From an uncultured Asticcacaulis sp. (GTDB lineage Bacteria; Pseudomonadota; Alphaproteobacteria; Caulobacterales; Caulobacteraceae), in the NCBI GenBank assembly GCA_946482045.1, contig CAMLPZ010000095.1, positions 1 to 13,805 of the forward strand: a stretch of DNA of 13,805 nt, in the 5' to 3' direction. The first letter of the stretch is position 1; each line of letters starts with the position of its first letter. Both the position numbers and the translations under genes were made by a program. A model generated the notes under the pieces. That model made no database searches. It had not been told where the DNA came from and saw only the letters and a program-made list of their open reading frames with translations. Shown here one piece after another: positions 1-6,829 of this stretch.

Positions 1-2024
1 GACAGTTCGCGCGAAATCGACAGGCCCAGGCCGGTACCGCCATATTTGCGGCTGATAGTCGAGTCCGCCTGGCGGAAGGCATCGAACACGGCCTGCTGCT
101 GCTCCGGCGAAATGCCGATGCCTGTGTCGATAACCGCGAAGCGCACGCGCCCGCCCTGCGTCTGGCTGATGTTCAGTTCGACCGAACCGTCTTCCGTGAA
201 TTTGAAGGCGTTCGACAGCAGGTTCTTCAATACCTGTTCCAACCTCAGCCGGTCAGTGTCGATGATGTCTGGCAGTCCGTCGGCGATGACCGTACGGAAC
301 TCCAGCCCCTTCTGATAACCAATAGGGTCAAAGGTCCGGCGCAGGTCGTTCGCCAACCGCACCAGCGACACCGGCTCGGGCCGGATGTCCATCTGGCCGG
401 CCTCGATCTTGGACAGGTCGAGTATGTCGTTGATCAGGGCCAGCAGGTCGTTGCCCGATGACTGAATGGTCTTGGCGAACTTGACCTGCTCTTCGGTCAG
501 ATTGCCTTCGGTGTTGTCGGACAGCAGCTTGGCCAGGATCAGCGAGGAATTGAGCGGCGTGCGCAGTTCATGCGACATGTTGGCGAGGAAGTCGGACTTG
601 TAGCGGCTGGCCTGTTCCAGTTCGCGAGCCTTGGCTTCGACGGTGTCGCGGGCGCGCGAAATCTCGTCCTTCTGCACCTCCAGGGCCTGCGCCTGTTCTT
701 CGAGCTGGTTGTTGGTCTGCTCAAGCTCAGCCTGCTGTTGCTCCAGGCGAATGTGCGACTCTTTAAGCGCGCGGCTCTGCTCTTCCAGTTCCTCGTTGTT
801 GACGCGCAGTTCCTCGGACTGGCTTTGCAGCTCCTCGGACTGGCGCTGGGTTTCCTCGAGCAGGCTCTGCAGGTGCTGGCGATAGCGCGCCGAGCGCACG
901 GCGATGCTGATGAATTCGGAGGTGCGCTGCAAGAGTGCCTGGGCGGTATCAGGGAGCGTCTTCAGGAAACCCAGCTCTACGACAGCGTCTACGCTGCCTT
1001 CGGACACGGCTGGCATGATGATGACCTGACGCGGCCGCCACTGGCCCAGCGCCGAGCCAGCCGTGATATGGGCGTCCGGCAGATCCTTCAGGACGATCGG
1101 CCGGGACGATGCGGCGGCCTCGCCCAGCAGGCCTTCACCGCTGCGGAAGGCGTCGGGCGTGTCGCTGTCGGACGGTACGCCATAGGTGGCGGCGCGGCGG
1201 AAAATTCCGCCCTCCTTGACGTAGAAGGCGGCGACGTCACCGCGCGTGTAGTGCGTGAGATAGGTCAGAATGTTATGACCCAGTTGCTCCATATTCTGTT
1301 CGCCGAGCATGGCGTTAGACAGCCCGACCTGGCCGGATTGCAGCCATTCTTCCCTGCGGCGTGCGGCATTGGTCCGCCCCATGAGCAGCGCAATGATTAT
1401 TGAGAGAACGACACCCAGGGCGCTGGCGATCACGGCCGCAACAATAGCCGTGCGGTACGCATTCTCCATCTCGGCAATCCGCTGTCTGCGCTTCTGCCGT
1501 TCGTCCGCCTGCATTGATGTCACGGATGCTCTCAAGGCGTCCATGTCGGCTTTTCCGTGTCCCGCCAGAACACGCAAACGGGCCGCCTCGAACCCTTCGG
1601 CGCGGCGCGCCGCCAGAGATTCAGCGAGTCGTTGCAGCCGGCTTTTTACATGGAGCTTAATCGATTGAATCCTGCCCGTTTGTAAAGCGTCGTCCCGGGT
1701 TAGAGCCTCCAGTTCCGTCAGCTTTTCGTCTATCCGTGGCAGCGCATCGTTGTAAGGCTGCAGATAGGAGTCAACGCCGGTAACGATGTATCCCCTGTTT
1801 CCCGTTTCCGCGTCCTGCACAAGTGAGAACAGTTCCTCAGCCGTTATCAAGACGTCGTGGGTGCGCGTCACGTCCGTACTGTTGCGGCGCACGCTTTCGA
1901 TATTGAGGTAAGAGACAATGCCGCTTGCCACGAAGAACGCTGCCACTACGGCGAGGCTCAGGGAGGTTACGACATCGGCTTTTGCCTGGCGCCCGAAACC
2001 TGCCAGAAATGAAGGTGACTGCAT
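1..2024 (-). CDS. CHASE3-GAF hybrid-type sensor histidine kinase, 3' end outside window
   Basis: Membrane sensor kinase; 674 residues are visible and the C-terminus lies beyond base 1. Order: short cytoplasmic N-terminus; TM1 about residues 18-42; CHASE3-like periplasmic four-helix region about 43-185 (motif [14 protein letters not shown]); TM2 about 187-214; GAF about 240-375; long Gln/Glu-rich coiled coil about 385-475; HisKA with H-box [10 protein letters not shown] (His485); HATPase with N-box [17 protein letters not shown]1 DTGIGI (Asp633) and G2 GGTGLGLSI close to the edge. All kinase motifs seen are intact. I see no HAMP domain between TM2 and GAF, where relatives usually have one. Relatives normally carry receiver domains after the ATPase, so receivers are likely outside the window. 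The ATG at 2024 is chosen because the signal anchor follows at the usual distance; GGGA lies just upstream, but the ribosome site is weak. It is divergent from the SDR-like gene. The signal sensed is unknown. Confidence 0.9.
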   Translation of the reverse strand, partial: MQSPSFLAGFGRQAKADVVTSLSLAVVAAFFVASGIVSYLNIESVRRNSTDVTRTHDVLITAEELFSLVQDAETGNRGYIVTGVDSYLQPYNDALPRIDEKLTELEALTRDDALQTGRIQSIKLHVKSRLQRLAESLAARRAEGFEAARLRVLAGHGKADMDALRASVTSMQADERQKRRQRIAEMENAYRTAIVAAVIASALGVVLSIIIALLMGRTNAARRREEWLQSGQVGLSNAMLGEQNMEQLGHNILTYLTHYTRGDVAAFYVKEGGIFRRAATYGVPSDSDTPDAFRSGEGLLGEAAASSRPIVLKDLPDAHITAGSALGQWRPRQVIIMPAVSEGSVDAVVELGFLKTLPDTAQALLQRTSEFISIAVRSARYRQHLQSLLEETQRQSEELQSQSEELRVNNEELEEQSRALKESHIRLEQQQAELEQTNNQLEEQAQALEVQKDEISRARDTVEAKARELEQASRYKSDFLANMSHELRTPLNSSLILAKLLSDNTEGNLTEEQVKFAKTIQSSGNDLLALINDILDLSKIEAGQMDIRPEPVSLVRLANDLRRTFDPIGYQKGLEFRTVIADGLPDIIDTDRLRLEQVLKNLLSNAFKFTEDGSVELNISQTQGGRVRFAVIDTGIGISPEQQQAVFDAFRQADSTISRKYGGTGLGLSISREL

Positions 2025-2375
2025 GTCTGTTCCCAAGGGACGCCGGTCCCCAATGCCCGGCGCAGCCCCAAAGGTCCAAGCTAAGACCCTGTTCGCAAGC
2101 ATCCAATAAGGAGCGCCGATTTTTCCATAAGAATGTCGTAAGCAACGCAAACAAAGGTGCGCCCTGCACACCCAACACACGAACCGCCGGCCTACTCGTT
2201 AGCCAAAGAGATGAAAACGCGTGTGATTACAAAGTCTAACACCGGCAGTATCAATACCTTTTCACAAAGTCGTGGCTCGGATTCGGCCGAATCCACATCG
2301 CATTTTTATCACCTTTTGACATTAACTGAGGCCGAAAAAAAGCCGCAGAAAGACGGCGTTGGTGGAGAATGCCTA
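2025..2375. promoter_or_regulatory. Divergent intergenic region between kinase and SDR-like gene
   Basis: This stretch of 351 bases holds no gene I can support. It must carry the start signals for both flanking genes. It contains a perfect 16-base palindrome (2279-2294, listed separately). A TTGACA hexamer at 2316-2321 on the + strand has no convincing -10 at 16-18 bases, so I do not call a promoter. The frame of the SDR-like gene stays open back to about 2157, but the extra residues do not resemble the family, and the good ribosome site at 2361-2367 points to the later start. Confidence 0.5.
2279..2294. promoter_or_regulatory. Perfect 16-bp palindrome with two GANTC sites
   Basis: GGATTCGGCCGAATCC reads identically on both strands. 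It contains GATTC and GAATC, both GANTC sites, which in Caulobacterales and relatives are methylated by CcrM. It lies 82 bases upstream of the SDR-like start and about 255 bases upstream of the kinase start. It could be an operator for a dimeric regulator, a methylation-sensitive site, or chance. No regulator is identified. Confidence 0.35.
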
Positions 2376-3089
2376 ATGTACAATCTGGCCAAGCAAGTCA
2401 GGTCCGCAGGCGCGGATCTGGATCGTCCCTCCATGTCGCGAAAGCTCGCTGGCAAACGGGTACTTATTACCGGTGTAGAGAGTGCCCTGGGCCAGGCCAT
2501 CGCGCGGCGTTTCGCGACCGAAGGCGCACACGTGGCATTGCTGTCGTGTGCTTCCGTTCCCGATAACCTGCGTCAGTCGATCCAGCAGATGGGCCGTATC
2601 TGCGTCAGCATCAATGGCGACATGCGGGAACTCGATGTTTGCGACCAGGCGTTGGATGAGGCGCTCAATGCCTTCGGCGGGCTGGACATTCTTGTCAACA
2701 ATCCGCCGGAACGCGACAGCACGACCGTCAGTGGTGTGCCACCCCTGGCTTTCGCCACCCTGTATCTGACGCGCAATGCTTTAAGGGTGATGGAAGTTGA
2801 TGGTGCCATTATCAACACGGCGTTCGACGACACGGTGCCCGCCTTTACACGGTCCCTGGCCCAGGTTGCCGCCAAACACGGCGTCCGCGTCAATGCCGTG
2901 GCACCGGCGCCCCTGCCCCCGCTGACCGCCGCCAATCAGGACATACGCCCCGCCCCTGCGCCAGTCGCAATGCCCACGGATGACGTGGCGTCCAGCTTTG
3001 TCTTCCTGGCCAGCGCTGAATCGGCGGGCATGAATGGGCAGCTGATTGACGCGCGCGACTTCGTCAGCGCGAACCGCCATCCTTACTGA
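2376..3089 (+). CDS. Degenerate short-chain dehydrogenase/reductase (SDR) family protein lacking the catalytic triad
   Basis: Protein of 237 residues with a Rossmann fold of SDR type. The start ATG 2376 has GGTGGAG at 2361-2367, 8 bases upstream. The nucleotide-binding loop is TGVESALG (32-39), a variant of TGxxxGxG. NNPP (108-111) replaces the usual NNAG, and FTRSLAQVAAKHGVRVNAVAP matches the classical helix and strand after the active site. The segment between IINT (145-148) and AFTRSLA (156-162) is about 20 residues shorter than in normal SDRs, and the active-site Ser and YxxxK are absent. The region after NNPP, which normally holds the structural Asn, is also shortened, and the C-terminal NGG is replaced by DARDF. 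Spacing of the conserved words recalls the TGGDSGIG/general stress protein 39-like SDRs (inference). The frame is continuous, so this is not a simple frameshift. It is probably not an active oxidoreductase. Its 3' end overlaps the end of the opposing small Cys-rich gene by 26 bases. Confidence 0.8.
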   Translation: MYNLAKQVRSAGADLDRPSMSRKLAGKRVLITGVESALGQAIARRFATEGAHVALLSCASVPDNLRQSIQQMGRICVSINGDMRELDVCDQALDEALNAFGGLDILVNNPPERDSTTVSGVPPLAFATLYLTRNALRVMEVDGAIINTAFDDTVPAFTRSLAQVAAKHGVRVNAVAPAPLPPLTAANQDIRPAPAPVAMPTDDVASSFVFLASAESAGMNGQLIDARDFVSANRHPY

Positions 3090-3285
3090 GCGCCGCGACC
3101 GTCGCGCACATCCGGCAACTGTCACAGCCAGTGCCGCAGGCTTTCGGCGCCTCCTTCGGCGCCTGTCCGGTCAGGCGCGTACGCCACACCTGAAGCATCC
3201 TTGGGCTGACCTTGTTCAGCACATGCCACAGGCTGAACAGGACGGCGACCGCCAGCACGGCGTATTGCAGGATCAGATAGGCCAT
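3064..3285 (-). CDS. FeoB-associated small Cys-rich membrane protein
   Basis: A 73-residue protein with one N-terminal membrane helix (about residues 3-22, LILQYAVLAVAVLFSLWHVL), a basic linker, and a C-terminal cysteine cluster CGTGCDSCRMC (Cys50, 54, 57, 60; C-x3-C-x2-C-x2-C). It starts inside the end of feoB (13-base overlap) with GAGG about 7 bases before its ATG, so it is translationally coupled to feoB. Small Cys-rich membrane proteins downstream of feoB occur in several phyla (FeoB-associated Cys-rich or DUF6587-like groups) and are thought to assist ferrous iron transport, perhaps as an iron or Fe-S handling partner in place of FeoC. The exact family is not established here. The start at 3285 is preferred over longer upstream options because the extra residues would be feoB in another frame. 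Confidence 0.75.
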   Translation of the reverse strand: MAYLILQYAVLAVAVLFSLWHVLNKVSPRMLQVWRTRLTGQAPKEAPKACGTGCDSCRMCATVAALSKDGGSR

Positions 3286-5105
3286 ATCTGCCTCGCGACC
3301 TGATAGGTGATGAAGGAAGCGACATAGGCCAGGACGAACAGGTAGCCTGCGGTCAAGCCGACCATCTTCCACGAATTGGTTTCCCGCCGGATGACGGCCA
3401 GGGTCGACAGGCACTGCGGCGCGAAGACGTACCACGCCATGAGCGCCAGACCCGTCGCGACCGGCCATTGGCTCGAGATAAGCGCACCCAGTTGGTTGGC
3501 CGCCTCGCCCTCATCAGCCGCACCAACCGAATAGACTGTGGCCAGGGACGACACGGCCACTTCGCGCGCCGTCAGGCCCGGGATCAGCGCAACGCAGATC
3601 TGCCAGTTGAAGCCGACCGGCGCGAAAAGCGGCTGCATGGCGTGACCGACGATGCCCGCGAACGAGTAATCGACCGCCGGCCCTTCCGCGCCTTCGGGTT
3701 TGCCGGGGAAGGTGGTCAGCACCCACAGGATGGTATTGGCGGCAAAGATGGTGCCGGTGATCCGGCGGATGAATATCCGGGCACGTTCCAGCAGGCCCAA
3801 CGCCAGGTTGCGCAGGCCCGGCAGTCGATAGGACGGCAACTCCATCATCAATGGGTATTCGAGCTTGCGCCGCGTCAGGCTCATCACCCACGACACGGCC
3901 AGACCGCTCAGGATCCCGACGATGTAGAGCGCGAACAGGATCAGGCCGTGCAGGCTTAGGAAACCGCCGACCGTCTGTTCCGGAATAAAGGCCGGGATCA
4001 GGAGGGCATAGACCGGCAGACGCGCCGAGCAGGTCATCAGCGGCGCGATCATAATCGTCGTCAGCCGTTCGCGCACGTCCGGAATGCTGCGCGTCGCCAT
4101 GATCCCGGGAATGGCACACGCGTGGCTGGACAATAGTGGAATAAACGAGCGGCCAGTGAGGCCGGCTCCCGACATCAGTTTGTCGAGCATGAAGGCGGCG
4201 CGCGGCAGGTAGCCCGACTCTTCCAGGATCAGGATGAAGAAGAACAGGATCAGTATCTGCGGCAGGAAGACGAGCACCGCGCCCATGCCGTTGATGACGG
4301 CATCGACGACGAAGCTCTTGAGCAGCCCCTCCGGCATATGCTCGCCGGCCAGTCCGGCAATATAGCCGAAGGCGCCTTCGATGCCGTCCTGCAGCGGCGC
4401 AGCCCAGGCGAACACTGCCTGGAAGATGACGAACATCAGCACGATCAGCAGCGGCAGACCGAAGACCGGGTTTAAAAAGAAACGGTCAAGCGCGTCGTCT
4501 ACCTTTGAGGTACGCGTCGGCATGACGACCGCGGCATCGAGCAGGCGGCGGACCTCGGCGTGCAAGTCGTCCGGCACGGTCTCGGGCGCCAAGTGATCGG
4601 CGGCATTGCGGTCGAGATAGGCGACGAGGTCCGCTGCGCCGTTGATCCTGGTGGCCACGGTGCCGATGATGGTCAGGCCCAGCTCGCGCGACAGAGCGTC
4701 AACATCGATTTTAATGCCACGTTGCGCCGCGGCGTCCATCATGTTGAGCGCCACCACCATTGGCCGGCCCAGCGCCTTGACCTCAAGCACGAAACGCAGG
4801 TGCAGGCGCAGATTGGTGGCGTCGGCGACGCAGACGATCAGGTCCGGCATCTCCTCTTCGCGGTTGCCGAGACAAACATCGCGCGTGATGATTTCGTCGG
4901 CGCCCATGGCATCGAGGCTGTAGGTGCCCGGCAGGTCCAGCACCTTGACCTTGCGGCCCGACGGCGCGGTGAAGCTGCCTTCCTTGCGCTCGACCGTCAC
5001 GCCGGCATAGTTGGCGACCTTCTGGCGCGCACCGGTCAGCTGGTTGAACAGGGCGGTCTTTCCGCAATTGGGGTTGCCGACCAGGGCAATCGTCAAGCTG
5101 TCCAT
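3273..5105 (-). CDS. feoB: Ferrous iron transport protein B (FeoB)
   Basis: Inner-membrane Fe2+ importer of 610 residues with an N-terminal G domain. G1 is GNPNCGKT (10-17), the switch region YAGVTVE carries Thr37, G3 is DLPG (57-60) and G4 is NMMD (about 120-123). A helical GDI-like region follows (to about 190), then the polytopic core with the two Gate motifs: HACAIPGIMATRSI and GLTAREVAVSSLATVY. The conserved C-terminal QCLSTLAVIRRET with its cysteine is present. At 610 residues it is shorter than the E. coli protein (about 770), mainly in linkers and loops, and all key motifs are present. Its ATG overlaps the feoA stop by one base (TGATG), and its own 3' end overlaps the Cys-rich gene. 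It is expected to be repressed by Fur with iron through the site upstream of feoA. Confidence 0.97.
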   Translation of the reverse strand: MDSLTIALVGNPNCGKTALFNQLTGARQKVANYAGVTVERKEGSFTAPSGRKVKVLDLPGTYSLDAMGADEIITRDVCLGNREEEMPDLIVCVADATNLRLHLRFVLEVKALGRPMVVALNMMDAAAQRGIKIDVDALSRELGLTIIGTVATRINGAADLVAYLDRNAADHLAPETVPDDLHAEVRRLLDAAVVMPTRTSKVDDALDRFFLNPVFGLPLLIVLMFVIFQAVFAWAAPLQDGIEGAFGYIAGLAGEHMPEGLLKSFVVDAVINGMGAVLVFLPQILILFFFILILEESGYLPRAAFMLDKLMSGAGLTGRSFIPLLSSHACAIPGIMATRSIPDVRERLTTIMIAPLMTCSARLPVYALLIPAFIPEQTVGGFLSLHGLILFALYIVGILSGLAVSWVMSLTRRKLEYPLMMELPSYRLPGLRNLALGLLERARIFIRRITGTIFAANTILWVLTTFPGKPEGAEGPAVDYSFAGIVGHAMQPLFAPVGFNWQICVALIPGLTAREVAVSSLATVYSVGAADEGEAANQLGALISSQWPVATGLALMAWYVFAPQCLSTLAVIRRETNSWKMVGLTAGYLFVLAYVASFITYQVARQIWPI

Positions 5106-5341
5106 CAGTTGCGCTCCACCACGACGCGGGCGGCCTCGGCGCGGCGCAGGGCGAAGCGCGTAAATCCGATCTGAATCAGTAGAGGATCGCTGCCCAGGAA
5201 GCCCTTGCCGACGATCTTCACCGGCTCGCCACGCACGAAGCCCAGTTCGCGCAGGCGCCGGCCAATGGCGTCACCTTCGGCGACATCACGCACCTCCACG
5301 ACGGTGGCGGCGGTAAAGGCGGGCAGTTCACTCAGAGTCAT
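5105..5341 (-). CDS. feoA: Ferrous iron transport protein A (FeoA)
   Basis: A 78-residue SH3-like cytoplasmic protein that supports FeoB. It begins MTLSELPAF and contains the family pattern RRLRELGFVRGEPVKIV, then DPLLIQIGFTRFALRRAEA. The ATG at 5341 is chosen because it gives the usual FeoA length and begins exactly with the conserved N-terminus. A TTG at 5395 would extend the frame, but it lies only a few bases from the Fur site and probable -10 and adds residues unlike the family. No strong ribosome site precedes the ATG. It is first gene of the feoA-feoB-Cys-rich operon, with one-base TGATG coupling to feoB. Confidence 0.93.
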   Translation of the reverse strand: MTLSELPAFTAATVVEVRDVAEGDAIGRRLRELGFVRGEPVKIVGKGFLGSDPLLIQIGFTRFALRRAEAARVVVERN

Positions 5342-5399
5342 TTGAAACGTTTGTCCGGACTGGCGCAATACGGGCGACGCTCTGGCGCCAGTCAAATCT

Positions 5400-5418
5400 T
5401 GCGAATGATTATCATGTA
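5400..5418 (-). promoter_or_regulatory. Fur box upstream of feoA
   Basis: On the minus strand the core ATGATAATCATT (5415-5404) is a perfect match to the centre of the classical 19-base Fur consensus, with 13 of 19 positions matching overall. It lies about 60 bases upstream of the feoA ATG and overlaps the likely -10 of the promoter, as expected for iron-dependent repression. Binding is inferred from the motif and from the function of the operon. Confidence 0.82.
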
Positions 5419-5441
5419 GGCGTTTCCACGTTGTGGGTCAA
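5413..5441 (-). promoter_or_regulatory. Probable feoAB promoter
   Basis: On the minus strand TTGACC (5441-5436) is followed after 17 bases by TACATG (5418-5413). The -35 is a good match to the sigma-70 consensus and the -10 is weak, as is common in alphaproteobacteria. Position relative to the Fur box and to feoA supports the call, but the -10 remains uncertain. Confidence 0.5.
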
Positions 5442-5562
5442 GCGGCGGGTTGCCGCACCGCATTTATGGGTTTTTTGCAGTGGACTCATGCGCGCTCCGC
5501 TTCATCCTTACGTGGCGTAGGATAGGCTGACCTCTCGGAATATCTCGTAGGAGGGAGCTGCT

Positions 5563-5805
5563 ATGGACGTACTGACGCCACACCGCATCGATCTGGAACC
5601 GCGCACGACCGCCAAGCCCATTCCCGCTTACGGGTCCGTCAAGGATCAGGTGGTCGATACGGCGCACCGGATTCAAGAAAACGTCCAGACCATGCCGTTG
5701 GCCAGCTTCGCCCTGGCTCTCCTGATTGGCTACGCCGTCGGCAGTGCGATGACGCGCGCAACGTATCACAGACCGGCGCGCATCGTTTACCGAACCAAGC
5801 ACTGA
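5563..5805 (+). CDS. Small membrane-anchored protein, ElaB/YqjD (DUF883)-like C-terminus
   Basis: An 80-residue protein of unknown function. It has a hydrophilic N-terminal half with an amphipathic stretch (VKDQVVDTAHRIQENVQTM), one membrane helix at about residues 44-62 (MPLASFALALLIGYAVGSA), and a short basic tail. The order of amphipathic helix, short polar link with Pro, then glycine-containing membrane helix resembles the C-terminal anchor of ElaB/YqjD-type (DUF883) proteins, but it lacks the long helical N-terminal region, so family membership is only suggested. A very strong ribosome site AGGAGGGAG (5549-5557) lies 5 bases before the ATG. Its stop overlaps the ppa start by one base (TGATG), implying coupled translation with pyrophosphatase. 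It is divergent from feoA. Confidence 0.78.
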   Translation: MDVLTPHRIDLEPRTTAKPIPAYGSVKDQVVDTAHRIQENVQTMPLASFALALLIGYAVGSAMTRATYHRPARIVYRTKH

Positions 5806-6335
5806 TGGACTTTTATCAAGCCCTTGACGCCATCGATCCGAAGACCGGCTTGGTCAATGCCGTCATCGACACGCCAAAGGGCAGCAACGGCAAGTACAAG
5901 CACGAGCCGGACAGCGGACTTTTCCGCCTGAGCAAACTCCTGCCGCTCGGCGCCTACTTTCCCTACAATTTCGGCTTTGTCCCGCAGACGCGTGGCGAGG
6001 ACGGCGACGAACTCGACATCCTCGTTATCATGGACGAGCCGCTGCACATCGGCGCCGTCGTGCCCGTGCGCGTCATCGGCGTGCTGCAAGCCGAACAAAC
6101 CGAGGACGGCAAGACGTTCCGCAATGACCGGCTACTGGGCGTACTGGAAACGCCGCATAATCCGCCTGAGCTGCGGCACTATAAAGACCTCTCTTCGCAG
6201 AAACTGGCCGAAATCGAGCACTTCTTTCTTTCCTACAACCTGATGGAAGGTCGCGAGTTCAAAAATCTCGGCCGTGCCGGCCCCGAAGAGGCCATCCGCA
6301 TGATCCGTCAGCACGAAGTCCGGCTTGAGGCGTAA
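5805..6335 (+). CDS. ppa: Inorganic pyrophosphatase, family I
   Basis: Cytoplasmic enzyme of 176 residues that hydrolyses pyrophosphate to two phosphates with Mg2+, pulling biosynthetic reactions forward. The family I signature DGDELDI matches D-x-D-[PE]-x-D and supplies metal-binding aspartates. It is preceded by FPYNFGFVPQT, the usual strand before the signature, and by the conserved Lys/Glu region GKYKHEPDSG. The length is normal for bacterial soluble PPases (about 175). It overlaps the preceding small membrane protein gene by one base, so the two are probably translated together. It is followed after 71 bases by the GlcG/HbpS-like gene on the same strand. Confidence 0.95.
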   Translation: MDFYQALDAIDPKTGLVNAVIDTPKGSNGKYKHEPDSGLFRLSKLLPLGAYFPYNFGFVPQTRGEDGDELDILVIMDEPLHIGAVVPVRVIGVLQAEQTEDGKTFRNDRLLGVLETPHNPPELRHYKDLSSQKLAEIEHFFLSYNLMEGREFKNLGRAGPEEAIRMIRQHEVRLEA

Positions 6336-6406
6336 ACCACGCTTCGTCCCACTTCACCTTGACGGCGCTGGCTAGCTGGCTTACGGCCCGCGTAGGGAGA
6401 AACGCC

Positions 6407-6829
6407 ATGCAGACCTATATTGAACTCGGCGAGGAAGAAGCCAGAATCGCCATCGACACGGCCGTTGCTGAACTTCGCCGCCGTGGCAAGGCGGGCTCGA
6501 TCGCCGTCGGCGACCGGCATGGCGAGGTCATCGCCCTGTGGCGCATGAATGGTGCCTCCCTGCCCTCGGCGGTCATTGCCGCCGACAAGGTCTTCACGTC
6601 ATCGCGGGTGCGCCGGAAGTCAGGCGATACAGGCCGCGACACCTTCGCGGACAACGCCTTGATGAGCTATCACGGCTCTCCGCGCTATGTCGGCTGGGAC
6701 GGCGGCGCGCCCGTCATTATTGACGGCCAGTGCGCCGGCAGCGTTGCCATCAGCGGTTTAAAGGGCGAGGAGGATCTAGAAATCGCCGAGATCGCCATCG
6801 CGGCGATATTGGAAAGCCTGAAAGCCTAA
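6407..6829 (+). CDS. GlcG/HbpS family (DUF336) protein
   Basis: A 140-residue protein of the GlcG/HbpS fold. Family features are the N-terminal helix (EEARIAIDTAVAELRRRG), the strand IAVGDRHGEVIALWRMNGA corresponding to the usual V-D-x-x-G-x-x-x-x-x-R-M-D-G-A, the helix SAVIAADKVFTSS, the glycine loop WDGGAPVIIDGQCAGSVAISG, and the final helix with EEDLEIAEIAI. Members include a haem-binding extracytoplasmic protein of Streptomyces and glycolate-cluster GlcG, and most have no known activity. I see no signal peptide, so it is probably cytoplasmic. The ATG at 6407 has GGGAGA (6394-6399) at good spacing; a TTG 48 bases upstream would only add non-family residues. It ends tail to tail with the amine oxidase gene, overlapping by 4 bases. 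Confidence 0.85.
   Translation: MQTYIELGEEEARIAIDTAVAELRRRGKAGSIAVGDRHGEVIALWRMNGASLPSAVIAADKVFTSSRVRRKSGDTGRDTFADNALMSYHGSPRYVGWDGGAPVIIDGQCAGSVAISGLKGEEDLEIAEIAIAAILESLKA

Noticed and set aside
570..1403. Open frame of 277 codons on the + strand
   Set aside because: It is the shadow of the CHASE3-GAF kinase coiled coil; the leucine-rich look comes from reading the Gln/Glu repeat backwards.
2316..2344. TTGACA hexamer as a -35 for the SDR-like gene
   Set aside because: No -10 resembling TATAAT occurs at 16-18 bases downstream; only an A-run is present.
2157..2375. N-terminal extension of the SDR-like protein
   Set aside because: The frame is open, but the residues are unlike the family and the good ribosome site precedes 2376.
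5342..5395. N-terminal extension of FeoA from a TTG start
   Set aside because: The TTG lies a few bases from the Fur site and probable -10, and the added residues do not fit FeoA, while the ATG at 5341 gives the normal length.
5443..5457. Small hairpin GCGGC/GCCGC followed later by a T-run
   Set aside because: The stem is only 5 bases and the T-run is too distant. No gene ends here, so it is not a terminator.
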